DNA of 37,599 bases from UBA961 sp049317525. Lineage in GTDB: Bacteria; Bacteroidota; Ignavibacteria; Kapaibacteriales; UBA961. The DNA lies in NCBI GenBank assembly GCA_049317525.1, contig JBMOIC010000023.1, positions 1 to 37,599 of the forward strand, read 5' to 3'. Numbering within the stretch: the stretch's first letter is position 1; each line of letters begins with the position of its first letter. The position numbers were made by a program, and so were the translations under genes. Below are positions 15,970 through 25,325 of this stretch, piece by piece. The notes below the pieces were generated by a model that was not told the origin of the DNA, searched no databases, and worked only from the letters and a program-made list of their open reading frames with translations.

Positions 15970-17958
15970 ATGGCAGATATTAACGATCAGGACATTCTCA
16001 ATCCAGAGAATAAAGCATATTCAGAAGATAGCATTAAAGTACTTGAAGGTCTAGAAGCAGTTCGGCTTCGTCCTGCTATGTATATCGGTGATATTGGAGA
16101 TAGAGGTCTTCATCACTTAATTCAAGAAGTAGTAGATAATTCAATAGATGAAGCTCTTGCGGGATTTTGCAAGAATATTACCGTTACTTTACATACAGAT
16201 GGTTCTTGCTCTGTTTCTGATGATGGCCGAGGAATACCAACTGGTCCTCATCCAGTAAAAAAAATATCAACCTTAGAAGTAGTTCTGTGTACGCTTCATG
16301 CTGGCGGTAAATTCGATAAGGGTAGCTATAAAGTTTCTGGTGGACTCCACGGGGTAGGTGTATCATGTGTTAACGCCTTATCGTCACATCTAGAAGTAAC
16401 AGTTAGAAGAGAAGGTAAAATATATCAACAATCTTATTCTAAAGGAGATCCAATTTCTTCTGTAGATATCATTGGTGATACAAAAGAAACAGGTACTACA
16501 ATTAGATTCAAGCCAGATGATACTATTTTCAAGACAGTAGAATTTAGGGCTGCTAAAGTATCCGATAGATTAAGAGAGTTAGCCTTTTTAAATTCTCAAG
16601 TTAGTTTGGCATTAATCGACGAAGTAAATCAAACCAGTGATCTTTTCCATTTTCCTGGTGGTTTAGTTGAATTTGTTAAATATGCAGATTCACATCTTCA
16701 AGCGGTAACAGAAATTGTATATATAACTGGTACGGGTAATAGCGATGGTGGAGCTGATACTATAGTTGATGTGTGTTTTGAGTATAATGATTCTTATAGT
16801 GAAACATTACTTTCCTATGTTAATAATATTAATACGGTAGAAGGTGGCACACATGTTTCTGGATTTAGATCTGCTTTAACAAGAACAATAAATGCATATG
16901 CTACATCTAATAATTTAGTGAAGACTGCATTGACCGGAGAAGATTTTAGAGAGGGCTTAACTGCTATTATTTCTGTAAAAGTGGCAGAACCTCAATTTGA
17001 GGGGCAAACCAAAACTAAACTCGGTAATGGTGAAGTAGAAGGTGTTGTACGATCTATCATTAATGAGCATCTTGCCATTTACCTTGATGGAAATCCAAAA
17101 GTTGCAAAGAAAATTGTAGAAAAGGCTACTTTAGCTGCCGAAGCTAGAATGGCTGCTAAAAAGTCAAGAGAATTAGTAAGAAGACAAAATGCTTTAGAAA
17201 GTTCAGCTTTGCCTGGAAAATTGGCCGATTGTTCATTGCGGACTGCTGAAGATACTGAAATCTATTTAGTTGAGGGCGATTCTGCAGGTGGATCTGCTAA
17301 ACAAGGCAGAGACAGAAGATTCCAAGCTATTTTACCATTAAGAGGTAAAATTTTAAATACTCATAGAGCTAGAATTAATAAAATTTTAGATAATGAAGAG
17401 ATTAGAACGATAATTGCTGCACTTGGTGCAGGGTTTGGAGAAGATTTTGATGCCGAAAAAAGTAGATATGGTAAAATCATATTAATGGCCGATGCCGATG
17501 TTGATGGATCTCATATTCGAACATTACTCTTAACTTTCTTCTTTTTGAATATGAGAGAACTCATTAATTCTGGAAGATTATATATTGCTCAACCACCTCT
17601 TTATAAAGTAAAAAAGGGTAAGCAAGAATATTATGCTTATAATGATCAAGAAAGAGATGAGGTTATTAAGAGAATTCGAAAAGATAAAGGAATAATAGAT
17701 GATGTTGCAGTTGAATCAACAGAACATATAAGTGTTGATGGTATTACAATTCAACGATTTAAAGGTTTAGGAGAAATGAATCCTATACAATTATGGTCTA
17801 CAACAATGAATCCAGAAACCAGAACTTTATTACAAGTTAGTGTTGCAAATGCGGCAGAAGCTTCCATGGTTTTTGATACACTGATGGGTGATAAAGTAGA
17901 ACCTCGTAGAGAATTCATTGAAAAAAATGCTCAATATGTCAAAAATTTAGATGTCTAA
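15970..17958 (+). CDS. gyrB: DNA gyrase subunit B
   Basis: 662 aa. The GHKL ATPase domain comes first (EVVDNSIDEALAG, DDGRGIPTG, GGLHGVGVSCVNALS), then the transducer, then the TOPRIM domain (EGDSAGGSAKQGRDR, then LMADADVDGSHI) and the C-terminal region with RFKGLGEMNP. It introduces negative supercoils with GyrA. About 660 residues without the enterobacterial insert is the usual length outside Proteobacteria. ParE is the main alternative, but the QGRDR TOPRIM context and the ending (YVKNLDV) favour GyrB. Its stop overlaps the uvrA stop by 4 nt, and its terminator lies within uvrA. Confidence 0.95.
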   Translation: MADINDQDILNPENKAYSEDSIKVLEGLEAVRLRPAMYIGDIGDRGLHHLIQEVVDNSIDEALAGFCKNITVTLHTDGSCSVSDDGRGIPTGPHPVKKISTLEVVLCTLHAGGKFDKGSYKVSGGLHGVGVSCVNALSSHLEVTVRREGKIYQQSYSKGDPISSVDIIGDTKETGTTIRFKPDDTIFKTVEFRAAKVSDRLRELAFLNSQVSLALIDEVNQTSDLFHFPGGLVEFVKYADSHLQAVTEIVYITGTGNSDGGADTIVDVCFEYNDSYSETLLSYVNNINTVEGGTHVSGFRSALTRTINAYATSNNLVKTALTGEDFREGLTAIISVKVAEPQFEGQTKTKLGNGEVEGVVRSIINEHLAIYLDGNPKVAKKIVEKATLAAEARMAAKKSRELVRRQNALESSALPGKLADCSLRTAEDTEIYLVEGDSAGGSAKQGRDRRFQAILPLRGKILNTHRARINKILDNEEIRTIIAALGAGFGEDFDAEKSRYGKIILMADADVDGSHIRTLLLTFFFLNMRELINSGRLYIAQPPLYKVKKGKQEYYAYNDQERDEVIKRIRKDKGIIDDVAVESTEHISVDGITIQRFKGLGEMNPIQLWSTTMNPETRTLLQVSVANAAEASMVFDTLMGDKVEPRREFIEKNAQYVKNLDV

Positions 17959-20900
17959 ATATTCTTTTTAGAAGTTCTTTTCTTTTTTTCTGGGATATCA
18001 TTCTGTGTGATATCCCTTTTTTTATTGATAGCCGCACTTCTTTCTAATTCTTTTTTAAGATATGTTGCCGTTATACTGTTTTTATTAATAGAAATCTGTT
18101 CTGGGTTTCCTTGGGCAATAATAAACCCACCATTGGCTCCACCAGTAGGCCCCATATCTATAATCCAATCTGCGCATTTTATCATATCTAAATTATGTTC
18201 AATCACAACAACTGTATTTCCTTTTTCTACAAGTTTATATATAATTGAAAGTAAATATGTAATATCTTGAAAATGTAATCCAGTAGTTGGTTCATCTAAC
18301 AAATACAAGGTTTTACCAGTTGATATTTTTGATAACTCAGTTGCAAGTTTTACACGCTGAGCTTCTCCACCAGATAAAGTAGGTGCCTGTTGCCCTAAAG
18401 TAATATAGCCTAAACCTACATCAAATAAAGCTTGAAGTTTTCTCTTTATTGAAGATAGTTCAGAAAAGAATTCTAATGACTCTTCAATTGTCATAGAAAG
18501 GACATCAGCTATAGTTTTACCCTTATATGTTACTTGCAATGTTTCATTATTATATCGCTTTCCATTGCATATATCGCATATCACAAAAACATCGGGCAAA
18601 TAATTCATTTCTATTTTCTTTAATCCTGCTCCTTCACATTCCTCACAACGTCCACCAGGGACATTAAACGAAAATCGCCCTTGTTTATAGCCACGAATTT
18701 TGGATTCTGGTAATTGGGTAAAAAAGTCTCTTATTAATGTAAAAACACCCGTATAAGTAACAGGATTACTTCTGGGGGTTCTACCAATTGGTGCTTGGTC
18801 TATTTCTATTACTTTATCTATATGTTCTAAACCACTTATATCTCCATACGGTAAAGGAGATGTTGTAGCTCTATAAAAATGTCTGGTAAGAATTGGAAAT
18901 AAAGTATCATTAATCAATGTAGATTTACCACTTCCACTCATACCAGTTATACATGTAAAAACACCTAATGGAATATTTACATCTACATTTTTTAGATTAT
19001 TTCCAGAAGCATTAAACAGTGAAATAGTATTTCCATTACTTTGTTTTCTTTTAAGTGGAACATTAATATCATCTTGACCTGATAGATATCTAGCAGTTGA
19101 AGAAAGCGGAAATTGCGGATTATAAGAACCATCTTCGCTTAATAAATCTTTAGGATTTCCAGCAAAAACGATATTACCTCCATGAACACCAGCTCCAGGT
19201 CCAATATCCAATAAATAATCTGCTTGTTCAATCATATCTCTGTCATGTTCAACAACCAAGACAGTATTTCCGATATCTCTTAGATTTTTAAGAGATTGAA
19301 TTAACTTTCCATTATCATGTTGATGCAATCCAATACTTGGTTCATCTAGAACATATGTTACACCAACTAATTGAGATCCAATTTGGGATGCCAAACGAAT
19401 ACGCTGAGACTCACCACCAGAGAGAGTTCTTGAAGATCTATTTAAGGATAGATATTCCAAACCCACATTAGACAAAAATTCTAATCGCGAAATAATTTCT
19501 TTTAGAATGATATTAGCTATGGTAATATCCCTTTTAGACAGTTTCTTTCCTAAGTTAGAAAAATATTGCGCTGCTTGTATAATGTCCAGATTAGACATCT
19601 CAGTTATGGATTTATCATCAATTTTTACAGCTAAAGATGACTGTTTTAAACGTCCACCCATACATTTAGGACATGGAACTGCGCCCATCACTGTCTCTAA
19701 TTTCTGCCTGATATCGCTAGAAGCAGTTTGATTATATACTTGTTTAAAGAATGTTAGGATACCTTCAAATCTAATTTCAGCAGTAAAGGTTGAACTTGTT
19801 CCTGGAATCTGTACAAGTACTTTATCTTTGCTACCTAATAATAAAATATCTTTTATCGTATCTGGTAATGATTCATATGGATCATTAATGCTAAAGCGTA
19901 ATTGCTTTGATAATTGAATAATCTGATTCCATAAAAGTACTTTCCTTTTTTTACCCAAAGGTCCAATAGCGCCATCTGCTAAAGAAAGTTTTTTATTAGG
20001 TATCATCAATTGAACATCAAAGTCACTAATATATCCTAAACCTTCACATTGTGAACATGCACCAAATGGTGAATTAAAAGAGAAAGAGTTAGGCGCAGGG
20101 GCTTCATAACCATTCCCACATTGCGGACATGTATTTAGGGTTGAAAAAAGCTTTTCTTGCCATTGATTTGATATCTCGCTTAATACCATGGCTACAGATT
20201 CACCCATTTTCAATGCTATTTCTACAGATTCATTAATTCTTTGTCTATTATCTTTTTGAACTAATAAACGATCTATCACAACTTCTATAGTATGGGTTTT
20301 AAATCTTGATATTTGCATCCCCTCAACTAATTCACAAAGTTCTCCATCAACTCGAACTTTGGTATAGCCTTGTTTTCTAAACTGCTCAAATAATTCTTTA
20401 TAATGGCCTTTTCTCCCCTTGATAACTGGAGCTAAAATCATAATCTTAGAATGTTCAGGCATCGATAAGATTGTATCTACAATTTGATCTATTGTTTGCT
20501 TCTGTACAGGAATATTACAAGAGATGCAATGCTGAATACCGATTTTAGCAAATAATAAACGCAGATAATCATAAATCTCTGTTACGGTACCAACAGTAGA
20601 TCTGGGATTATTACCAACTGATTTTTGCTCGATAGAAATTGCTGGAGAAAGGCCTTCTATACTATCTATATCTGGCTTTTTCATCATGCCTAAAAATTGT
20701 CTTGCATAAGGAGATAAACACTCTACATAACGTCTTTGGCCCTCTGCATACAATGTATCAAAAGCCAATGAAGATTTACCAGATCCAGAAATACCTGTGA
20801 TTACCGTTAATATATCTCGAGGTATTTCTGTAGAAATATTCTTTAAATTATGCTCTCTGGCCCCTTTAACAATGATATGTGTAAGTTCATCGCCATAGTA

Positions 20901-20963
20901 ATCATTATCTTTCAGGGATTCATTATTAATAACATTCTTACTGGAAACAGGTTTTTTGGGCAT
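17955..20963 (-). CDS. uvrA: Excinuclease ABC subunit A
   Basis: Start placed at the ATG of MPKKPVSSK (20963), giving 1002 aa; the open frame continues 23 codons upstream to 21032. It has two ABC ATPase modules with Walker A GISGSGKSS and GMSGSGKST, signature SGGESQRIRLA and SGGEAQRVKLA, and zinc modules CPQC...CSQC and CEEC...CDIC. It scans DNA for bulky lesions as the A2B complex of nucleotide excision repair. A lysine-rich tail of about 20 residues ends the protein, and the DNA for this tail doubles as the gyrB terminator. The start lies in a 191-bp divergent region shared with mutS2. Confidence 0.96.
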   Translation of the reverse strand: MPKKPVSSKNVINNESLKDNDYYGDELTHIIVKGAREHNLKNISTEIPRDILTVITGISGSGKSSLAFDTLYAEGQRRYVECLSPYARQFLGMMKKPDIDSIEGLSPAISIEQKSVGNNPRSTVGTVTEIYDYLRLLFAKIGIQHCISCNIPVQKQTIDQIVDTILSMPEHSKIMILAPVIKGRKGHYKELFEQFRKQGYTKVRVDGELCELVEGMQISRFKTHTIEVVIDRLLVQKDNRQRINESVEIALKMGESVAMVLSEISNQWQEKLFSTLNTCPQCGNGYEAPAPNSFSFNSPFGACSQCEGLGYISDFDVQLMIPNKKLSLADGAIGPLGKKRKVLLWNQIIQLSKQLRFSINDPYESLPDTIKDILLLGSKDKVLVQIPGTSSTFTAEIRFEGILTFFKQVYNQTASSDIRQKLETVMGAVPCPKCMGGRLKQSSLAVKIDDKSITEMSNLDIIQAAQYFSNLGKKLSKRDITIANIILKEIISRLEFLSNVGLEYLSLNRSSRTLSGGESQRIRLASQIGSQLVGVTYVLDEPSIGLHQHDNGKLIQSLKNLRDIGNTVLVVEHDRDMIEQADYLLDIGPGAGVHGGNIVFAGNPKDLLSEDGSYNPQFPLSSTARYLSGQDDINVPLKRKQSNGNTISLFNASGNNLKNVDVNIPLGVFTCITGMSGSGKSTLINDTLFPILTRHFYRATTSPLPYGDISGLEHIDKVIEIDQAPIGRTPRSNPVTYTGVFTLIRDFFTQLPESKIRGYKQGRFSFNVPGGRCEECEGAGLKKIEMNYLPDVFVICDICNGKRYNNETLQVTYKGKTIADVLSMTIEESLEFFSELSSIKRKLQALFDVGLGYITLGQQAPTLSGGEAQRVKLATELSKISTGKTLYLLDEPTTGLHFQDITYLLSIIYKLVEKGNTVVVIEHNLDMIKCADWIIDMGPTGGANGGFIIAQGNPEQISINKNSITATYLKKELERSAAINKKRDITQNDIPEKKKRTSKKNI
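17992..18023 (+). terminator. gyrB terminator embedded in the uvrA 3' coding sequence
   Basis: A perfect 9-bp stem GGGATATCA (17992-18000) / TGATATCCC (18008-18016), 7-nt loop, then a T-run to 18023 on the plus strand, 34 nt after the gyrB stop. On the minus strand the same bases encode uvrA residues near its C-terminus (RDITQNDIPEKKK), and no T-run follows there, so it acts only on gyrB transcripts. Confidence 0.85.
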
Positions 20964-21060
20964 GGAAAAGGGCTTTAATATAAAATATATATGAACATTA
21001 GAAATGTAATAAGCAAAAGGGGACATAAACAAGTTTGATTCAGTCCAATTCCTTAGTTTG

Positions 21061-21068
21061 CAAAGATA
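21061..21068 (-). promoter_or_regulatory. -7 box TATCTTTG upstream of uvrA
   Basis: The minus strand reads TATCTTTG, a match to TAnnTTTG, 98 nt before the uvrA ATG at 20963, in the divergent uvrA-mutS2 region. On the plus strand TTAGTTTG at 21053-21060 is a near match that could serve mutS2. No -33 box has the ideal spacing. Confidence 0.38.
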
Positions 21069-21154
21069 ATGTTTGAACAGGAATTAAGATGGCTATGTTC
21101 CTGTTTATTATTAATATTCATTTGAAAATTTTTCTTTGTACCAATCACATATTC

Positions 21155-23515
21155 ATGAGAACAGACTTTTCATCAGAGCAATCGCTATTATCACAATCGT
21201 TAAAAGAAATTGAATTCCCTATTGTATTAGAACACATTGCACAATTTGCATTATCTGAATTAGGCAAAGAAATAGTATTACATATAGTTCCAGATTATCC
21301 CTTACATTGGCTAAAAGAAGAGCATAATCGTATTGGAGAAATGAGAGATCTTTTAGCCAAAAACGAAGTGTTTCCTAGCGAAGGTATTTCTGATATTCGT
21401 CCTCAATTACATAAATCCCTTATTTCAGGTAGCTTCCTTACTGCTTCAGAACTACTAGACGTTTACGATGCATTAAGGGCATGCCGACTTTTATCTCAAT
21501 ATTTTGCCTCAAAATCAGAATTATCACCAGCCCTCGCTGAATTTGGTAAAGGTTTTTATGAAAATAGATTTTTAGAAAAACATATTACAGATGCAATTGA
21601 TGATACTGGGTCAATTAAAGATACTGCAAGTCGAGAACTTGCTGAAATTAGAAAAAGTATAGTCGAAACTTCTTCTAGGCTTAGGTCTAGAATGAATAAA
21701 CTTCTGGTAAAAGTAGCAGAAGAGGATAAAGTAACTGATGAGTTTGTAACGCAAAGAGATGGTAGATTTGTTCTTCCTATGCGTGCTTCAGACAAAAGAT
21801 CTGTCCCGGGTATTATTCATGGAATGTCTAATACAGGTTTAACAGTATTTGTTGAACCAACAGAAATAGTAGAAATGAATAATCAGCTTTCATTATTATT
21901 AAGTGATGAACGCAGAGAAATGATTAGAATCTTAACCGTATTAACGGCTGAATTAAGTGCTGAAGCTTCTCTTTTTTTACAATCAACAGAAGTATTAGCT
22001 CATTTTGATGCAATGTTTGCCAAAGCATCATATGCACTTGAAAAAAATGGAGTAAAACCACATATTATATCTGGGCCCGAAATTGAATTGTATAATGTGT
22101 ATCATCCTTTATTACAATCTCAAAAAGGTGTAAAATCAATTCCATTGACTATAGAATTTACTTCAGATAAACGTGGACATCTTATTTCTGGGCCAAATGC
22201 TGGTGGAAAAACTGTTGCTTTAAAAAGTATTGGGTTAAATATTGCTATGGCTTTATCTGGTATTTTCCCTTTGGGTGAATGCAGAACGGGGCTCAAAAAG
22301 ATTTTTTCTGCAATAGGGGATCATCAATCTATAGAGAATAATCTGAGTACTTTTAGCTCGCAAATTGTCACATTAAAAAATATACTGTCCAATGCAGCAC
22401 CTGATTCTTTGATTTTAGTTGATGAAATTTGTTCTGGAACGGATCCTCAAGAGGGTAGTGCGCTTGCTTCTGGCATTATTGATTTCTTTATTGAGAAAAA
22501 ATCAATGTTTGTGGTTACTACTCATCAGTCTTCATTAAAAAGTTATGCTTTAAATCGCCCTGAGATCCTTAATGCATCAATGGAATTTGATGCTGAACAT
22601 CTTAAACCTACATATCGATTTCAATCTGGCATTCCTGGAAATAGCTATGCTTTTGTTCTAGCTGAATCTATTGGTATGCCTCAAAGTGTGATGAATCATG
22701 CAAAAACATATTTAGGCGATAAACATTCTGAATTGGAACAGAGTATTGCATCACTACAAATATTTAAATCTCAAGCAGAAGAATCATTAAGAATAGCACA
22801 TTCAGAAAGATTAGCTATTGCAACGTTAAAAAAAGATTATGAAGAAAAAGCATTAGAATTTAAACAGAAAAAATCTGAATATCTTCAGAATGCAAAGCAA
22901 GAAGCAAAAGAGATTGTCCAAAAAGCAAATGCTTTAATTGAACATACTGTTAAAGAAATTCGTGAGCAAAAAAGGGATATTACAGAGATCAGAAAAGAAT
23001 TTTCAGCTATTAAAAAAGAAATAGAGCATTCTGTTAAAGATAATAAAGATATTATTCCTGCTGATACGGGCTTTATTGTTGGCGATGCTGTTATGATCTC
23101 TGACAATCAAAGAGATATAGGAAGTATTATTATTGTTGATGAAGCATCACAATCTGCAATTGTAGAGTTTAATGGAATTAAATTCAAAACAGCATTACAT
23201 AATTTGGTAAAAGCAAAAAAAAGTGATCAAAAAAAATATCAAAAATCATCTGGTGGAATATTAAAATTAGACGCCAAAACTACAATTGATATAAGAGGTT
23301 ATAGGGCAGATGAAGCATGTAAAGAAGTAGAAAAATTGATATCAGATGCATTGATTTCTAATATTGCAATTGTAACTATTATTCATGGCAAAGGAACTGG
23401 AGCACTCAGACAAGCAATTCATTCTCAACTATCTCAACATCCAGGTGTTTCTTCATATCGTAATGGTTTTATTGCCGAAGGTGGAGATGGTATTACAGTG
23501 GTGGAGATCGCTTGA
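21155..23515 (+). CDS. mutS2: MutS2 family ATPase with Smr domain
   Basis: Started at the ATG of MRTDFSSEQ (21155), 786 aa; the frame is open to 21089. Order: helical lever/clamp region, MutS-type ATPase (Walker A GPNAGGKT, Walker B LILVDEICSGTDPQEG), a long coiled coil (about residues 520-640) and a C-terminal Smr nuclease domain (IDIRGYRADEA, IIHGKGTGALR). The mismatch-recognition N-terminal domain of MutS is absent, as in all MutS2. Members suppress recombination and/or act on collided ribosomes (MutS2/RqcU in Bacillus). Its stop overlaps the tsaD start (TGATG), so the genes are coupled. Confidence 0.93.
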   Translation: MRTDFSSEQSLLSQSLKEIEFPIVLEHIAQFALSELGKEIVLHIVPDYPLHWLKEEHNRIGEMRDLLAKNEVFPSEGISDIRPQLHKSLISGSFLTASELLDVYDALRACRLLSQYFASKSELSPALAEFGKGFYENRFLEKHITDAIDDTGSIKDTASRELAEIRKSIVETSSRLRSRMNKLLVKVAEEDKVTDEFVTQRDGRFVLPMRASDKRSVPGIIHGMSNTGLTVFVEPTEIVEMNNQLSLLLSDERREMIRILTVLTAELSAEASLFLQSTEVLAHFDAMFAKASYALEKNGVKPHIISGPEIELYNVYHPLLQSQKGVKSIPLTIEFTSDKRGHLISGPNAGGKTVALKSIGLNIAMALSGIFPLGECRTGLKKIFSAIGDHQSIENNLSTFSSQIVTLKNILSNAAPDSLILVDEICSGTDPQEGSALASGIIDFFIEKKSMFVVTTHQSSLKSYALNRPEILNASMEFDAEHLKPTYRFQSGIPGNSYAFVLAESIGMPQSVMNHAKTYLGDKHSELEQSIASLQIFKSQAEESLRIAHSERLAIATLKKDYEEKALEFKQKKSEYLQNAKQEAKEIVQKANALIEHTVKEIREQKRDITEIRKEFSAIKKEIEHSVKDNKDIIPADTGFIVGDAVMISDNQRDIGSIIIVDEASQSAIVEFNGIKFKTALHNLVKAKKSDQKKYQKSSGGILKLDAKTTIDIRGYRADEACKEVEKLISDALISNIAIVTIIHGKGTGALRQAIHSQLSQHPGVSSYRNGFIAEGGDGITVVEIA

Positions 23516-24570
23516 TGAATAGTTCTCACATTATCTTAGCTATAGAAAGTTCTTGTGATGAAACGTCAGCTTCTGTAATACTAGGCAATCAAGTATTAAG
23601 TAATATTATTTCTTCTCAAACTTTTCATTCCACATATGGTGGAGTAATACCTGAACTTGCTTCAAGGGCTCATTTAAGATCTATTTCATTAGTTGTTCAT
23701 CAGGCATTGCACACATCTGGGATAGGAATTAATAATGTACATGCAATTGCAGTAACCAATCAGCCTGGACTTTCAGGAGCATTATTAGTTGGAGTATCTT
23801 TTGCAAAAGGTATGGCTTTAAGATTAGGAATTCCAATTATTCCTGTTAATCATATTGAAGGACATCTCTATAGCGGATGTATGGAATATCCTGATGTTCA
23901 ATTCCCTTGTATATCATTAGTTGTTAGTGGCGGACATACAAGCATATTTTTAGTGCATTCTTATATTGCATATGAATTATTAGGGAGTACAAAAGATGAT
24001 GCTGCTGGCGAAGCGTTTGATAAAATTGGCAAAATGCTTCATTTAGATTATCCTGCCGGACAAAAAATCGATTCATTAGCTCAATTAGGTAATCCAAAAG
24101 CATATGATTTTCCAAGATCAATGCTTCATGATGGATCCTATAATTTTAGTTTTAGTGGTCTTAAAACATCAGTTAAAATTTTTTTACAAAAACAGTTTAA
24201 AAACCAAAAACCTAATCAATCTGAACTTCAAGATATTTGTGCTTCTGTGCAAATGGCAATCATTGAGGTATTAACAAAAAAAACTATTAAGGCTGCAATA
24301 GCATATAATGTCAAATGGATTATTGTTTCAGGTGGCGTTTCTGCAAATTCTGGATTAAGAGCTTTATTACAAAAAGAATGCAAGAAGCTTGGAATTCAGA
24401 CAGCAATTCCTAGAGTAGACCTTTGCACTGATAATGCGGCAATGATTGGTTTTTTAGCAGGAAAAAAATTAGCAATACATGGTATTGATCCATATAAAAC
24501 ATTTCAATTTACAGTCAATTCATCAGCCTTAAGGGCGAATAATCAACTTAACTATATACAAAACGTATGA
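23515..24570 (+). CDS. tsaD: tRNA t6A37 threonylcarbamoyltransferase TsaD
   Basis: 351 aa from the ATG at 23515, which overlaps the mutS2 stop by one base; a TTG at 23512 is the only upstream alternative. ASKHA-fold signatures are ILAIESSCDETSAS, the metal-binding NHIEGHLYSG (His-x3-His), LVVSGGHTSI, TKDDAAGEAFDKIGKML and VSGGVSANSGLR. TsaD transfers the threonylcarbamoyl group to A37 of ANN-decoding tRNAs with TsaB/TsaE. TrmO, which methylates the product, is at 12 kb in this window. The last 4 nt overlap the SDR gene (ATGA). Confidence 0.95.
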   Translation: MNSSHIILAIESSCDETSASVILGNQVLSNIISSQTFHSTYGGVIPELASRAHLRSISLVVHQALHTSGIGINNVHAIAVTNQPGLSGALLVGVSFAKGMALRLGIPIIPVNHIEGHLYSGCMEYPDVQFPCISLVVSGGHTSIFLVHSYIAYELLGSTKDDAAGEAFDKIGKMLHLDYPAGQKIDSLAQLGNPKAYDFPRSMLHDGSYNFSFSGLKTSVKIFLQKQFKNQKPNQSELQDICASVQMAIIEVLTKKTIKAAIAYNVKWIIVSGGVSANSGLRALLQKECKKLGIQTAIPRVDLCTDNAAMIGFLAGKKLAIHGIDPYKTFQFTVNSSALRANNQLNYIQNV

Positions 24571-25274
24571 ACTTAGAACATAAAAGAATTTTACTTACCG
24601 GTGGTTCGCTTGGTATCGGAAAAGAAACCGCAAAATTATTAGTAGATGCCGGCGCTTTAGTTGCAATTACAGGTAGAGATCACACTCGATTAGAAAAAGC
24701 TGCTGGATATACTGGGGCTTTTCCAATCTGTGCTGATATATCAAAGGAAGATCAGCTTAATCAATCATTTGAGACTTTCATCGATAAATGGAAGGGAATT
24801 GATGTATTGATAAATAATGCTGGTATTGGTTCATTCCCTTCTATGTTAGACATTACAATGGAAAAATATGAAGAAATATTTAGAACAAATGTGTTCGGTC
24901 CAGCTTTATTAGCTAAAAAAGCTGCTCACTATATGATTCCTCAAAAAAGTGGTACAATCATCAATATTGGTTCTACAGCAGCCTTAAAGAGTTTTGAAAA
25001 AGGTGCAATTTATGCGGCTAGTAAATTTGCTTTAAGAGCCATGACAGAAGCTTGGCAAGCCGAATTGAGAAAACATTCAATTCGGGTTATGCAAATTAAT
25101 CCAAGTGAAGTAGCTACTGCATTTAATAATCAAGAAAGAATTGAAAGAGAAGCCGCAACAAATAAACTTCGATCTTTGGATATAGCCTATGCAATCAAAT
25201 CAGTGTTAGAACTTGATGATAGGGCTTTTATACCTGAATTATCCTTATGGGCAACAAATCCATGGAATCTCTAG
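24567..25274 (+). CDS. Short-chain dehydrogenase/reductase
   Basis: 235 aa classical SDR: cofactor loop TGGSLGIGKE (about 11-20), NNAG (about 85-88), catalytic Ser in INIGSTAALKS and YAASK (Tyr-x3-Lys, about 150-154), then MQINPSEVATAF. The loop ITGRDHTRLE suggests NADP(H), with Arg after strand 2. This subgroup (YdfG/FabG-like) acts on unknown small 3-keto or 3-hydroxy compounds. It is coupled to tsaD through a 4-nt overlap and ends the mutS2-tsaD-SDR unit. Substrate unknown. Confidence 0.9.
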   Translation: MNLEHKRILLTGGSLGIGKETAKLLVDAGALVAITGRDHTRLEKAAGYTGAFPICADISKEDQLNQSFETFIDKWKGIDVLINNAGIGSFPSMLDITMEKYEEIFRTNVFGPALLAKKAAHYMIPQKSGTIINIGSTAALKSFEKGAIYAASKFALRAMTEAWQAELRKHSIRVMQINPSEVATAFNNQERIEREAATNKLRSLDIAYAIKSVLELDDRAFIPELSLWATNPWNL

Positions 25275-25294
25275 TAATAATGTGATTTATACGG

Positions 25295-25302
25295 TATTTT
25301 TG
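25295..25302 (+). promoter_or_regulatory. -7 box TATTTTTG upstream of ccmC
   Basis: TATTTTTG matches TAnnTTTG and lies 23 nt before the ccmC ATG at 25326, in the 51-bp gap after the SDR gene. No TTTG lies at 19 nt spacing. It marks a likely separate start for the cytochrome c maturation genes. Confidence 0.45.
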
Positions 25303-25325
25303 TACAGAAATTATTTATAAATGCA

